A stretch of DNA of 52,812 bases. It comes from Fibrobacterota bacterium. Lineage in GTDB: Bacteria; Fibrobacterota; Chitinivibrionia; Chitinivibrionales; Chitinispirillaceae. The translations under genes were made by a program, and so were the position numbers. The DNA is taken from the NCBI GenBank assembly GCA_023436145.1, contig JAEZKP010000019.1:1-52812 (forward strand), read 5' to 3'. This document shows positions 8,673 through 17,356 of this stretch, piece by piece. Numbering within the stretch: the stretch's first letter is position 1; every line of letters begins with the position of its first letter. The notes beneath the pieces are model-generated. The model was given only the letters and a program-made list of their open reading frames with translations, was not told the DNA's origin and did no database searches.

Positions 8673-10916
8673 TCACCCTTTTATATAACCGCAAACCAGG
8701 TTATAAATCCTTTTTAACCTTGAGCTATTCAATGCATTTACCGGCCGCTGGTGCACTATATGTACTGTACCTCTCTTTTCCAATATTTTTGTTCGCGTCC
8801 GGCCATCAGTTTTCCGAGTGCAGTGAAAACTTACTGTTGCACCACCAATCTGTAGTTTTTCTACGGTAAGGGATGGAAGCCAGTGCGGAAGTATCGGATC
8901 TATAAACAGAGTTTTTATAGGCGCAACCGGCTGAAGACCCAGAATCACATGTGTAAATAATCCAAAAGCCGCTGCATTCCATGTCTGCAATGAATTTGCT
9001 CGCGGATACGCTCCAGGGTGCCCGGTTTTTGATCTGTCATAACCTCCAATACATTCCGGAATGTGGCCGCTTTTCCAGAGGCAGGCAAGGTCATAGTTTG
9101 CTTCTATCAATCTGTATGCTTCATCATCAAAACCATACCTGCGCAGTCCAAAGGCGATTGTGGCATTCTCTACCGGCCAAATGCTTCCCAGATGATAGCT
9201 TAACGGATTGTATGAGGGGTTGGCACTCGAAAGAGTCCGAATACCCCAGCCACTGAACATATCAGAAGAGAATAAACAATCCACTACTCTTCTTAGCTTA
9301 TCATCACCGATTATACCGGATGCAAGGCAGTGCCCCATGTTTGAGGTTTTCACTTTGATCACTTTCTTTTGGGAATCCAATCCAAAAGCGATATAACCTC
9401 CATCATCAACCCAGAAAGTTTCATTGAACCGTTTCTTGAGATCACGGGATTTTATTGCATACGATAAGGCATCGCCATAGGCATGGTTAAAAACAGAAAA
9501 CAGCGCTGCTGCTTGTAAAGCAGCATAGTAATATCCCTGCAATTCACAGGTGGCGATGGGCGGAGCCACAAGTGATCCATTTTCATCAACAATCGCATTC
9601 TGACTGTCTTTCCAGCCCTGATGACATGGGCCGGATGGAGACTTAGTCTTGTATTCCAGGAATCCATCCCCATCGATATCGGCGTATTTTTCGGCCCAGT
9701 CCAGAATTCTTCGGCAACTGTCCCAGTGCTTTTTAATTTTTATAATCTGTCCATCCCACGCGTAGAAATGTGCGAGTGAAATGATAAACATAAAAGGAGA
9801 GGCGTAATCACCGTAATATCGATCAAAAGGATTTTTGCCGGTGCGTGATGATAAATCATTTCGAACCTGCTGTAGGATTCTGCCTGGTTGCTCGTCCCGG
9901 AAGTCATCAACTTTAGTACCTTGCAACTTCCCGAGGCGGGTCAGAGTGTGATCTATACTTTGGCCTCCATCAAACATCGCCATCATCCATCCACTGGTGA
10001 GCGCATCACGTCCAAAGAGAAAAGGATATAAAGGATATCCGGCAGCAGGAGCGAGCCATTCGTCTGATTCACCCTCAAGAAGTGCTGCACTGCACAGATA
10101 TTCCATAAGTCCATTTACTATGAAAGGGTACTGTACGGAAGCATCTGACCGGAGCTTTGTCAGATTTGCACTCCAGTTGGTCATCAGCTGCTCACGTTCC
10201 CGCCATTGATGATCATAAAAAGGGTAGAATGGATCAAATGTTCTGACATGTATATTAACTTCCTTCATCTCGCCACGCTGAATAGAATAACTTTTTGTTA
10301 ACAAGTTCTTTTGAACATTCCATGATGCAATTTCGGGCACAGTAAGATTCATTTTCAAGGGTACCTGAGGGTATTTGCAGATGAATGAAATTCCTGTGTC
10401 GGTCTTTAAAAATTCAGAACCAGGCAGGTTCTCTTTTATATCTCTATATGCTTCATCCATAGACAGGAAATCGCTTTTTGCAACTGTCTGGAATTCGAAC
10501 TTGACAAAATCATCCCATCTGTTGGTTATCTGGATGGAAATGTCAAGTCCGGATGGACGAACCCAATATACGAAGCGAATATCCAGGCCTCGTTCAGAAA
10601 TGCCATCCTGCTTATTGATCATACCCGATCCACTGCCACCTGTACTCCCTGCCCTTACCGGAGGATAAATATAGAAAAATTCCAGCCTGTTGAAATCGAT
10701 TCTGCCACTTGAACAAAATTTGAGATTATGGTTATTAATCTGAAATCGAAGTAGCGACAAATATCGTGCGCCTCTGAAATAGTAACCCGAAATCCCACTT
10801 CCATCCAGTTCTCCTTCATTACCAAGGAGCAGTAGCGATTGACCACGCCAGGCCATGAGGTATCTTGCCATATTCTGGGCTTCGATGATTGTATACTGAT
10901 GACAATTACTACTCAT
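8673..10916 (-). CDS. Glycogen-debranching-like glycoside hydrolase (amylo-alpha-1,6-glucosidase type)
   Basis: A 747-aa protein. The N-terminal ~200 residues look like the bacterial GDE N-terminal beta-domain (GISGYYFRGARYLSLLRF). The rest is an (alpha/alpha)6 catalytic domain with typical motifs: YPLYPFLFGRDALTSGW, DIDGDGFLEYK and HQGWKDSQNAI, an ELQGYYYAAL stretch, and HLGSIWPVENATIA. The acidic residues in GRDAL and KDSQ are candidates for catalysis. No signal peptide is visible, so it is probably cytoplasmic and acts on alpha-glucan or related oligosaccharides. It lies 29 bases downstream of an SDR gene on the same strand. An internal Met at residue 16 is another possible start. Confidence 0.8.
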   Translation of the reverse strand: MSSNCHQYTIIEAQNMARYLMAWRGQSLLLLGNEGELDGSGISGYYFRGARYLSLLRFQINNHNLKFCSSGRIDFNRLEFFYIYPPVRAGSTGGSGSGMINKQDGISERGLDIRFVYWVRPSGLDISIQITNRWDDFVKFEFQTVAKSDFLSMDEAYRDIKENLPGSEFLKTDTGISFICKYPQVPLKMNLTVPEIASWNVQKNLLTKSYSIQRGEMKEVNIHVRTFDPFYPFYDHQWREREQLMTNWSANLTKLRSDASVQYPFIVNGLMEYLCSAALLEGESDEWLAPAAGYPLYPFLFGRDALTSGWMMAMFDGGQSIDHTLTRLGKLQGTKVDDFRDEQPGRILQQVRNDLSSRTGKNPFDRYYGDYASPFMFIISLAHFYAWDGQIIKIKKHWDSCRRILDWAEKYADIDGDGFLEYKTKSPSGPCHQGWKDSQNAIVDENGSLVAPPIATCELQGYYYAALQAAALFSVFNHAYGDALSYAIKSRDLKKRFNETFWVDDGGYIAFGLDSQKKVIKVKTSNMGHCLASGIIGDDKLRRVVDCLFSSDMFSGWGIRTLSSANPSYNPLSYHLGSIWPVENATIAFGLRRYGFDDEAYRLIEANYDLACLWKSGHIPECIGGYDRSKTGHPGAYPRANSLQTWNAAAFGLFTHVILGLQPVAPIKTLFIDPILPHWLPSLTVEKLQIGGATVSFHCTRKTDGRTRTKILEKRGTVHIVHQRPVNALNSSRLKRIYNLVCGYIKG

Positions 10917-10945
10917 ATTATTATGCTACCTGTTACATACCGTGG

Positions 10946-11653
10946 TCATCTTCTTTTCAGAATCATATCTATAATACCAGGTGCAAGGTGTCGGGCTATG
11001 GCCAGAAGCATGACTTGACCGATCTTTATTTCTGTTTTTCCTTTTTCGATCTGACGAACTACCAGATTCGCGAAAACATGTGGGTCCATCCCACCTTTTA
11101 CCGTGGCAGCAGAAGTCGCCACAACAGGTGGAAATATTTCGATTACTTTTACCGGAGTATTTTCCAGTTGCCATCGTAAAGATTTGGTAAAGGAGTGCAG
11201 GGCAGCTTTCGTTGCACAATATACAGGAGCGGATTTTGCAGGAGATAGAGCATATCCGGAAGATACGTTGATAATTGCTGATTGCTTTCGATTCATCAGT
11301 TGTGGGAGAAAAAGGTCGACAAGGTTTATAGCAGCAATGAAATTAAGCTCTATTTCATTTCTGACTGTATCGGGAATACCATAAATTATGTCAAACTGTA
11401 CCATTGTTCCTGCGTTGTTAACTAAAATATCGATACCATTCATCTCCCTATCCAGCAAGTTTTTAAGGGAGGTAATCTGATCAGGAATAGTAATATCCGC
11501 CTGGTATGCTAGTAATTTCGGATTTTTTTTGCGGACCTTCTCCAATTTCTCTAAATTTCTACCGCATATAGCCACACTTGCCCCATGTCTGGCAAAAGTT
11601 ATAGCCAAAGCTTCACCGATTCCTGAACCACCTCCGGTCACAAGAATCCGCAT
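10946..11653 (-). CDS. Short-chain dehydrogenase/reductase (SDR)
   Basis: About 235 aa, a classical SDR of normal length. It has the nucleotide-binding glycine motif TGGGSGIGEA near the N-terminus, NNAG at about residue 85, and the active-site pattern Ser (INVSSGY), then YxxxK (YCATKAA). The ATG at 11653 has the purine-rich AGAAGA close upstream. An in-frame TTG at 11668 behind AAGGATC is a possible alternative that adds 5 residues. The substrate is unknown. It is probably transcribed together with the debranching-like enzyme downstream. Confidence 0.85.
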   Translation of the reverse strand: MRILVTGGGSGIGEALAITFARHGASVAICGRNLEKLEKVRKKNPKLLAYQADITIPDQITSLKNLLDREMNGIDILVNNAGTMVQFDIIYGIPDTVRNEIELNFIAAINLVDLFLPQLMNRKQSAIINVSSGYALSPAKSAPVYCATKAALHSFTKSLRWQLENTPVKVIEIFPPVVATSAATVKGGMDPHVFANLVVRQIEKGKTEIKIGQVMLLAIARHLAPGIIDMILKRR

Positions 11654-11668
11654 TCTTCTAAAATTCAA

Positions 11669-12142
11669 AGAAAGATCCTTATCTGTGGTTAATTTGTAGA
11701 GTGTGCCGGTATATACTTTATTGTATTAAGATGCAATCGATATGCCTTTTTAGGGCCGAGGACGCCTATGGATTGCAATCCTTCGCGAAGACGCTATGGA
11801 TTTGCAGGCAGGTAGGCAGGTAGGCAGGTAGGCAGGCAGGAAAGGTAGGAAAGGTAGTAAAGGTAGGACAATTCAGTGTGCGGTTATTGCAAATAGAATA
11901 CTGATAAGAGAAGGTTAAGCCATTTATGACTCAATATGGGACTTCATATTTTTTAAATCCAGGGATGTCGTTTTTAGTGAAATTTAGACGTAATTAAGCG
12001 ATTAAAAATTATTTGGGGTTCGTAGTGCCTGCGTCAAAAATCATTATTCAACCTGCAGAGGTCCTTAGAAATACTATATAAAGCCTCTGATTTTAAGGAT
12101 ACCAGGGTAGGTAGACACTAATGTTTACTAATGTTATCAGGA
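11669..12142. other. Intergenic region with short tandem repeats
   Basis: No gene is supported. It contains an 8-bp tandem repeat tract (listed separately), a partial duplication of GACGCCTATGGATT just before it, and at about 11994-12010 a short match to the TAAGCGATTAAAAATTA stretch of the 165-bp repeats at 27 and 29.8 kb. Confidence 0.5.
11807..11869. repeat. Tandem repeat of GGCAGGTA units, degenerating into AAAGGTAG units
   Basis: About four near-perfect copies of the 8-mer GGCAGGTA are followed by GGCAGGCAGG and then three AAAGGTAG-like 8-mers. Such tracts change copy number by slippage. It lies upstream of the SDR/debranching genes and downstream of the flavodoxin/ferredoxin gene. Confidence 0.85.
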
Positions 12143-12919
12143 TTAACGATATAGTTCTTTTGCCAGCACTTCAGGATGGTGATACCGTTTTCGATGATTA
12201 GTTCTTGTGCCATATTGAATAGCTTCTGTAGGGCACCATTGTATACAAGCAAGACAATGCTCACAATTTCCCTGCCAGGTCGGTTTTCCGTTCATCATCC
12301 TTATATTTTGAACAGGACACACTTTTTCACAAGTATTACAACTATTACACTTATCATTAACATTAAAATTCTTATCAAGAGTCGGGAATTTGGGAAACGT
12401 TGCCTTATAAGCTAAATTCCCTATACCATTTATTATAAAGTTATTTTGTTCTATTTTATTATGTTGCTGATTCATAATCATTTTTGTGATAGTGGCGACT
12501 TTCTCTTTTGCTTTAATGAACATACGTTCTTGTTTCTTAACAGAGAACGCACCATAATTTACCAGATAATTTCCGGGCATCGGAATTGAAAAACCGGCAC
12601 TTAATCTTATTCCTTTTGTTCTCAATTGATTTTGGACTTGTAATAATGCTCCCAAAGGGACTGAAGCACAAGTACATATTGCAAAAATATACTGTGTTTT
12701 ACTTAGTTCAATCTTGTTAATAAAATCAATTAAAATTCTTGGCACTCCTGAATAATATACCGGAAAAATGAACCCAATATTGTCAGCATCCAAATCTATT
12801 TTCTGATCAATTACTTTGGGGATAGAGAAAATTTGAGTCTCAGGAAGTTTTGCGGCAATTTCTTTTGCAATAATAAGACAATTTCCAGTTGCAGAGAAAA
12901 AAAATAAATTTGTTTTCAT
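12143..12919 (-). CDS. EFR1-family flavodoxin-ferredoxin protein
   Basis: A 258-aa protein that combines an N-terminal flavodoxin-like domain (FFFSATGNCLIIAKEIA, the FMN phosphate loop; later FPVYYSGVPRILIDFI) with a C-terminal 2[4Fe-4S] ferredoxin domain. The ferredoxin part has two cysteine clusters, CNSCNTCEKVCP and CEHCLACIQWCP. This architecture is known as the EFR1 family of anaerobic electron-transfer proteins. The ATG at 12919 follows AAGGAG at 9 bases. A longer frame to 12946 exists but would place that ribosome site inside the gene. It suggests an anaerobic lifestyle; its redox partner is not evident. Confidence 0.87.
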   Translation of the reverse strand: MKTNLFFFSATGNCLIIAKEIAAKLPETQIFSIPKVIDQKIDLDADNIGFIFPVYYSGVPRILIDFINKIELSKTQYIFAICTCASVPLGALLQVQNQLRTKGIRLSAGFSIPMPGNYLVNYGAFSVKKQERMFIKAKEKVATITKMIMNQQHNKIEQNNFIINGIGNLAYKATFPKFPTLDKNFNVNDKCNSCNTCEKVCPVQNIRMMNGKPTWQGNCEHCLACIQWCPTEAIQYGTRTNHRKRYHHPEVLAKELYR

Positions 12920-13192
12920 TAGTTGTAACTCCTTTTTTCCGGTCATGGCTTACAGGAAAATTGGTTTCAGTGACAAATATATTCACCAGACTTGATTATT
13001 GTTATACCGGAATTGCATTAATCTCAAAACCCGGTTTTCTTAACTGTTCCAATTTGATTCTTAAACTAATATTTGCCTCAAAAAGCGGTCAAATTGTCAG
13101 TGAACTTATCAGAACTGTCGTAGTTGATCCAAATCTCTACTATTGAACTTGACCATGCAGTAACTCCATTGGTCCTACACTGCGTTTATACT

Positions 13193-13226
13193 CCTTAGTC
13201 CCGATAGGAAATCATTGGGACTAAGG
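13193..13226. other. Perfect stem-loop (CCTTAGTCCC / GGGACTAAGG)
   Basis: Ten perfectly paired bases enclose a 14-base loop. No T-run follows on either side, so a classical intrinsic terminator is not supported. It could be an operator or an RNA structure in the leader of the downstream chemoreceptor gene. Confidence 0.5.
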
Positions 13227-13390
13227 GGTGCGGATTCTGAAAACAAAGTATAATAACGCATAATGTCATTGGAATCACTTATTTTAAGTACATAAACCTC
13301 TTTTTAACATGGGATTGTATTATGAATCCGGTAAGCGTAAATCCTGATGAATCAGAATTTAATTCAATACTTTGAAAGGAGTTATGTGCA

Positions 13391-13453
13391 ATGAAAAATT
13401 CAGAAAAAAAGAAGGGGGCAGGCAAACTGTGGAGTGTATTACTGATTATTTAA
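13391..13453 (+). CDS. Possible 20-aa small protein
   Basis: The frame reads MKNSEKKKGAGKLWSVLLII: a Lys-rich head followed by a short hydrophobic tail. AAAGGAG lies upstream of the ATG. It ends 83 bases before the chemoreceptor. The charge pattern would suit a small membrane-associated peptide, but a frame of this length can occur by chance. Confidence 0.2.
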   Translation: MKNSEKKKGAGKLWSVLLII

Positions 13454-13536
13454 TTTGACTTGTCAGCAAAAAAATGATAAACTTAACCCATCCTTTTAAA
13501 AAAATTGGCCGCTGAACAAAAAACCGGGTATTTATC

Positions 13537-15279
13537 ATGAAACTCAAATGGAAAATAATCATATTTTTCTGCAGTTCCGCGTTGGTATTCAATTGTTTTC
13601 TACTCTTTGTTTATTTCTCATTGTCAGCCAGTACAAACAAAGAAATCCTTGCTCAGTTCGATTCACAATTAAGAAGATCTTTTGATCTGTATATTCGCTA
13701 TCAGGTCGAAACTGCGCATACAATGCTTCAGCAACTGGAAAAACTGTCTGATGAGGGTGGCATTTCACTTGATGATGCAAAAAAGATCGGTATACATCTG
13801 CTGCGTAATATCAGATATGGACTCCAGAAAACAGATGTGACGGATGGATATTTTTTTGCAGATACAAAAGATGGAACGAATGTGGTCCTGTATGGTAAGA
13901 AAGAGGTCGAGGGGAAAAACCGCGATGATTTACAAGATGCAAACGGAAAATATCTTATCCGTGAGCTACGTTCCCAGGCACTAAATGGGGGAGGATTTAC
14001 CGATTATTATTTCCCAAAAATGGGTCAGAAAACAGCTCTTCCAAAACGAGGTTACTCACTGTATCACCAGACATTTGACCTGGTACTAGGGACTGGAGCT
14101 TATACCGATGATATTGATGACCTGCTCGCAAAAATCAGGAAGGAAAGAGAGGCGGGCACCCAAAGAACATTGATGATCATGACAGCTGTAATGGTTATCG
14201 GTCTGGTAATAATGGTGCTTCTGGGATTTTTCGTTGCACATACAATCTCTTCTCAGATTAATTCAACAAGTAGGATGCTCAAAGATATATCTGAGGGTGA
14301 AGGTGATCTAACAAAACGATTGAAGATAATAAGTAATGATGAGATCGGTGATATGGCGCGTTATTTCAATAAGTTTATCGAGAAAATTCAGAACATGATA
14401 AAAAGTATTTCTAATAGTGCCGATACAGTTGTTACTTTTGCGTCAAATCTTTCAAACGCATCGGTTCAGGTTGCTTCCAATGCTGAAGAGATGAGCTCGC
14501 AGACTACAACCGTTGCCTCAGCGACAGAAGAGGCTACAACAAATATAAATACGATCAGCTCAGCAGCCGAACAGATGTCAACATCAGCATCTACTGTAGC
14601 ATCTGCTATCGAAGAAATGAGCGTATCATTAAATGAAGTTGCTTCCAATTGCCAAAAAGAACTCAGGATTGCAGATGAGGCAAAAACCCATGCCCGTAAT
14701 AGTAAAGATACCATGAGTAAACTGAATGTCGCCGCTGTATCTATCGGTAAGGTGGTTGAGGTAATTAATAAAATTGCTGCCCAGACAAATCTGCTTGCGT
14801 TAAATGCCACTATTGAAGCTGCTCGGGCTGGTGAATCAGGAAAAGGATTCGCTGTAGTTGCTAGTGAAGTTAAAGCATTATCAAAGCAGACATCTGACTC
14901 AACAAACGAGATCAGAATGCAGGTTGAAGCAATACAATCAGGTGCTGAATCAACTGCAGCAGCAATTGACATGGTTTCAAAAGTTATTGAAGAGGTAAAC
15001 ACCATTTCCCATACGATAGTTGCCGCTGTTGAACAGCAGAGTACAACGATAGGTGAAGTCGCACGGAATGTAAGCCAGGTCAGCACCGGTGCACAGGAAG
15101 TTTCCCGTCATGTAAGTGAGTCCGCGCAGGGACTTCTTGAAATATCCGGAACTATCAGTGGTGTAAATGAAGGTATTCGCGATACTGCATCACAAATTGC
15201 GAAGGTAAAAACAAGTTCAGAAGAATTATCACAACTGTCTTCAAACCTGAAAACGCTTGTATCGCAGTTCAAAATCTGA
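13537..15279 (+). CDS. Methyl-accepting chemotaxis protein with a Cache sensor domain
   Basis: A 580-aa chemoreceptor. TM1 is at about residues 7-30. A periplasmic single-Cache (sCache_2-like) domain follows at about 35-205, with DGYFFADTKDGTNVVL and DLVLGTGAYTDDID motifs. TM2 is at about 212-233, then a HAMP linker (ending LTKRLKIISNDEIGDMAR) and a long cytoplasmic signalling coiled coil. The hairpin tip has the conserved AAQTNLLALNATIEAARAGE (about residues 413-432) that contacts CheA and CheW. Cache domains of this type often bind small organic acids, but the ligand here is unknown. No che genes are nearby. The start lacks a strong ribosome site. Confidence 0.93.
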   Translation: MKLKWKIIIFFCSSALVFNCFLLFVYFSLSASTNKEILAQFDSQLRRSFDLYIRYQVETAHTMLQQLEKLSDEGGISLDDAKKIGIHLLRNIRYGLQKTDVTDGYFFADTKDGTNVVLYGKKEVEGKNRDDLQDANGKYLIRELRSQALNGGGFTDYYFPKMGQKTALPKRGYSLYHQTFDLVLGTGAYTDDIDDLLAKIRKEREAGTQRTLMIMTAVMVIGLVIMVLLGFFVAHTISSQINSTSRMLKDISEGEGDLTKRLKIISNDEIGDMARYFNKFIEKIQNMIKSISNSADTVVTFASNLSNASVQVASNAEEMSSQTTTVASATEEATTNINTISSAAEQMSTSASTVASAIEEMSVSLNEVASNCQKELRIADEAKTHARNSKDTMSKLNVAAVSIGKVVEVINKIAAQTNLLALNATIEAARAGESGKGFAVVASEVKALSKQTSDSTNEIRMQVEAIQSGAESTAAAIDMVSKVIEEVNTISHTIVAAVEQQSTTIGEVARNVSQVSTGAQEVSRHVSESAQGLLEISGTISGVNEGIRDTASQIAKVKTSSEELSQLSSNLKTLVSQFKI

Positions 15280-15663
15280 GAGCAGCGTTTCAGCCCTGCA
15301 ATCAGGCATTTGAAACATTCATGAATTTAGGCACATATATTCCAGGTGAAGGTGGTGCGTTTCTTTCAAACACACAAACGCTTTGTTCTGTAAATGGTGA
15401 AAAAGGTAATTACGAAACAATATATAGATCCGGATCAGGTATTGTAACCTATACTTTTGATACACCATATACCGGACTTATAGATGTAAGAGGAGATTTT
15501 ATTGTATCCTGTGCAGCAGGTTATTTGCCACATTGCTGTCCCTGAAGCAGATTTGGTTTTCTTTTACCTGACAGGCCTCGCAGTTATTTTCTTTTTAAAA
15601 TTGATTCAATATAGAAGAAAAACAGCTGATCAGTTTCCATCTGCTGTTTAGATATCTTTCTAA

Positions 15664-15725
15664 TGTCGGCACAATGTTTGATTTATTCCTCCGGTTTCTA
15701 CCGAAAACCTGGAGGAGATCATGCC
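15664..15725 (+). repeat. Dispersed repeat A, copy 1 (hairpin covering a Shine-Dalgarno and start codon)
   Basis: The core 15674-15725 matches 18921-18972 at 51 of 52 bases. It contains an imperfect stem: CCTCCGGTTT (15688-15697) pairs with AAACC-T-GGAGG (15705-15715). The 3' arm GGAGG followed by AGATCATG looks exactly like a ribosome site before an ATG at 15721. The anti-Shine-Dalgarno CCTCC is therefore part of the repeat. Confidence 0.8.
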
Positions 15726-15912
15726 TATACAGCCTCATTTTTATTTGAAACATTTCGGATCCAGGTTTAACTGGACATTTCGGGCTTTATTAATGGAGGT
15801 ACCTCGGAGAAGAGGAATTAGTTATCACGAAAGTAATTGGATAAATTATTCCACCATCTCCGGAATAATTTTCAACTATATCACTCTTTTGAAGTGGTTA
15901 CAAGTATGCTAA
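15721..15912 (+). CDS. Possible 63-aa protein built from repeats A and B
   Basis: The frame begins at the ATG supplied by repeat A, behind GGAGGAGATC, and ends inside repeat B. The product is basic and aromatic (it starts MPIQPHFYLKHFG). In the second copy of B a one-base deletion breaks this frame, and the second copy of A leads into a different 14-codon frame. This suggests a remnant of a mobile element rather than a conserved gene. Confidence 0.25.
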   Translation: MPIQPHFYLKHFGSRFNWTFRALLMEVPRRRGISYHESNWINYSTISGIIFNYITLLKWLQVC

Positions 15913-15928
15913 AGAAATCAGATGCAGT
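15798..15928 (+). repeat. Dispersed repeat B, copy 1
   Basis: About 130 bp, from GGTACC to GATGCAGT, repeated in direct orientation at 17227-17356 with about ten substitutions and one single-base indel. It lies 72 bases after repeat A. The A-to-B segment 15664-15928 may be the most complete form of the element. Confidence 0.8.
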
Positions 15929-16074
15929 CTTGGATCTGGTTTCATTCGTCTTATACAGGTGACATTTAAAATACAAAAAGTAAAGTAGTTGCAATTTATT
16001 TACCCGATAAACGAATAATTAAATAAGGCGGAAAAAGACAGATTTTTCATCACACCTCAAAAGAGGAGACAATC

Positions 16075-16665
16075 ATGAGAAAAATTATTGTTCTTTCGTT
16101 TATCTCTCTTGATGGCGTAATGCAAGCTCCAGGAGGCCCCGGAGAGGATCCATCCGGTAATTTTACATTAGAAGGTTGGGCAGCCGGGTACTGGGATGAT
16201 GGTTTATCTGGTACGATGGATAAACAGATCGGACGTTCGTTTGACCTCCTTCTTGGAAGAAAAACTTATGATATTTTCGCCGATTACTGGCCAAAATTTC
16301 CTGACAGTTCGATTAGCAAAGCTACCAAATATGTTGTCACACACCGATCACTTCCTCCGGATTGGGAAAAGTCAATTCAGATCAGTGGTGATGCCGTTGC
16401 TGAAATTATTAAACTTAAAGAAAGTAATGGCCCGGAACTCCAGGTCCATGGGAGTAGTAACTTGATTCAAATACTTCTGAAACACGATCTGATTGATGAA
16501 TTATGGCTTAAAATTTTCCCGATTACACTTGGTAAAGGGAAAAAGATTTTTGGAGAAGGGACGATTCCAGCAGCTTTTAATTTGACTCATTGCGAGGCAT
16601 CCCCTAATGGAATAATCATCGCAAATTATAAACGATCTGGCGATATAAAGACCGGTTCGTTTTAA
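16075..16665 (+). CDS. Dihydrofolate reductase family protein (RibD C-terminal-like)
   Basis: A 196-aa protein of the YyaP/RibD_C family. It begins with IIVLSFISLDGVMQAPGGP and shows the NADPH-site stretch LLLGRKTYDIFADYW. The strand TKYVVTHRSL follows, then GPELQVHGSSNLIQILLKHDLIDEL and the typical FPITLGKGKKIF near the end. Members are predicted NADPH-dependent reductases; most have no proven substrate. The start has GAGGAG 7-9 bases upstream. It is monocistronic as far as can be seen. Confidence 0.88.
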   Translation: MRKIIVLSFISLDGVMQAPGGPGEDPSGNFTLEGWAAGYWDDGLSGTMDKQIGRSFDLLLGRKTYDIFADYWPKFPDSSISKATKYVVTHRSLPPDWEKSIQISGDAVAEIIKLKESNGPELQVHGSSNLIQILLKHDLIDELWLKIFPITLGKGKKIFGEGTIPAAFNLTHCEASPNGIIIANYKRSGDIKTGSF

Positions 16666-17308
16666 GAAAATTATTGTAAACAATATTCCATAGTGGTAAT
16701 ACGTGCATAATATTAGCCACGGGAATCACTGAAAAGCCTTCTGTTTCTGTGTTTTCCGTGAATTCCTTGGCATTTGACATTTGTTACGATCGGGGGCAGC
16801 ACAACCCCCACGGCCAAACTCAGTTCCCTACGCAAAAAAGCCACTTGGCCAGTCTTATCGGTCCCGAAATTATGGGACTCTGTTTTTCAAGGTAGTTAGG
16901 GATCATTTTGATGAGTTTATTACGAGCGGTTTCAGGCATAAAACTTTGCGATATATCATTTTGCGTTTGATATGCCCTTTTTGTAATATTATGTCAACAT
17001 TGTGTTGCTTTCGAATAACATAGCTGCTACTTTAATACCAGAGTAAGCCTAAGGGTTCGTTAGAAATGTGCAATGCTTGAGATATTAAGCGATTGTAAAG
17101 AGTTATCCGAAAGTGGAATAGCCCATCAGCCAAAGGCAGACGGCGTTGATGTTAAATTTTTCGCCAGACAGCAGGCGTTTTGTTATGGGAATAGCTTTAA
17201 AGTATGGTTCTTCAGGTGATGTTCAAGGTACCCCGGAGAAGAGGAATTATTTATCACAAAAGTAATTGGATAAATCATTCCATAATCTCCGGAATATTTT
17301 CAACTATA
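16666..17308. other. Intergenic region
   Basis: No gene is supported; the open frames here lack ribosome sites and recognisable motifs. Copy 2 of repeat B begins at 17227 and runs into the end of the lipoprotein gene. ATTAAGCGATTG at about 17073-17084 resembles part of the 165-bp repeats. Confidence 0.4.
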
Positions 17309-17356
17309 TCACTCTTTTGAAGTGGTTACAAGTATGCTAAACAAATCAGATGCAGT
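17227..17356 (+). repeat. Dispersed repeat B, copy 2 (overlaps the lipoprotein C-terminus)
   Basis: Direct repeat of 15798-15928. The last ~15 codons and the stop of the minus-strand lipoprotein gene (from 17309) are read from the complement of this repeat. Confidence 0.8.

Larger units (their letters stand above)
12920..13536. other. Intergenic region between the EFR1 gene and the chemoreceptor gene
   Basis: No conserved gene is seen. It contains a perfect 10-bp stem-loop at 13193-13226 and a 20-codon open frame with a good ribosome site at 13391-13453, both listed separately. Confidence 0.45.
15280..16074. other. Gene-poor region with dispersed repeats
   Basis: It holds repeat A (15664-15725) and repeat B (15798-15928). 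A 63-codon frame starts in A and ends in B (15721-15912). A plus-strand open frame at 15321-15545 reads as a possible remnant of a carbohydrate-binding module (GSGIVTYTFDTPYTGLIDVRG), but this is weak. The ribosome site AAGAGGAGA for the next gene lies at the right end. Confidence 0.45.

Noticed and set aside
10889..11384. Plus-strand frames across the SDR gene
   Set aside because: Complementary-strand shadows of the SDR coding sequence.
15321..15545. 74-codon frame with CBM-like words (GSGIVTYTFDTPYTG)
   Set aside because: Too short and too weak to call a gene; kept only as a possible remnant.
16781..17023. 80-codon plus-strand frame after the DHFR-like gene
   Set aside because: No ribosome site, odd composition and no similarity that I can recognise.
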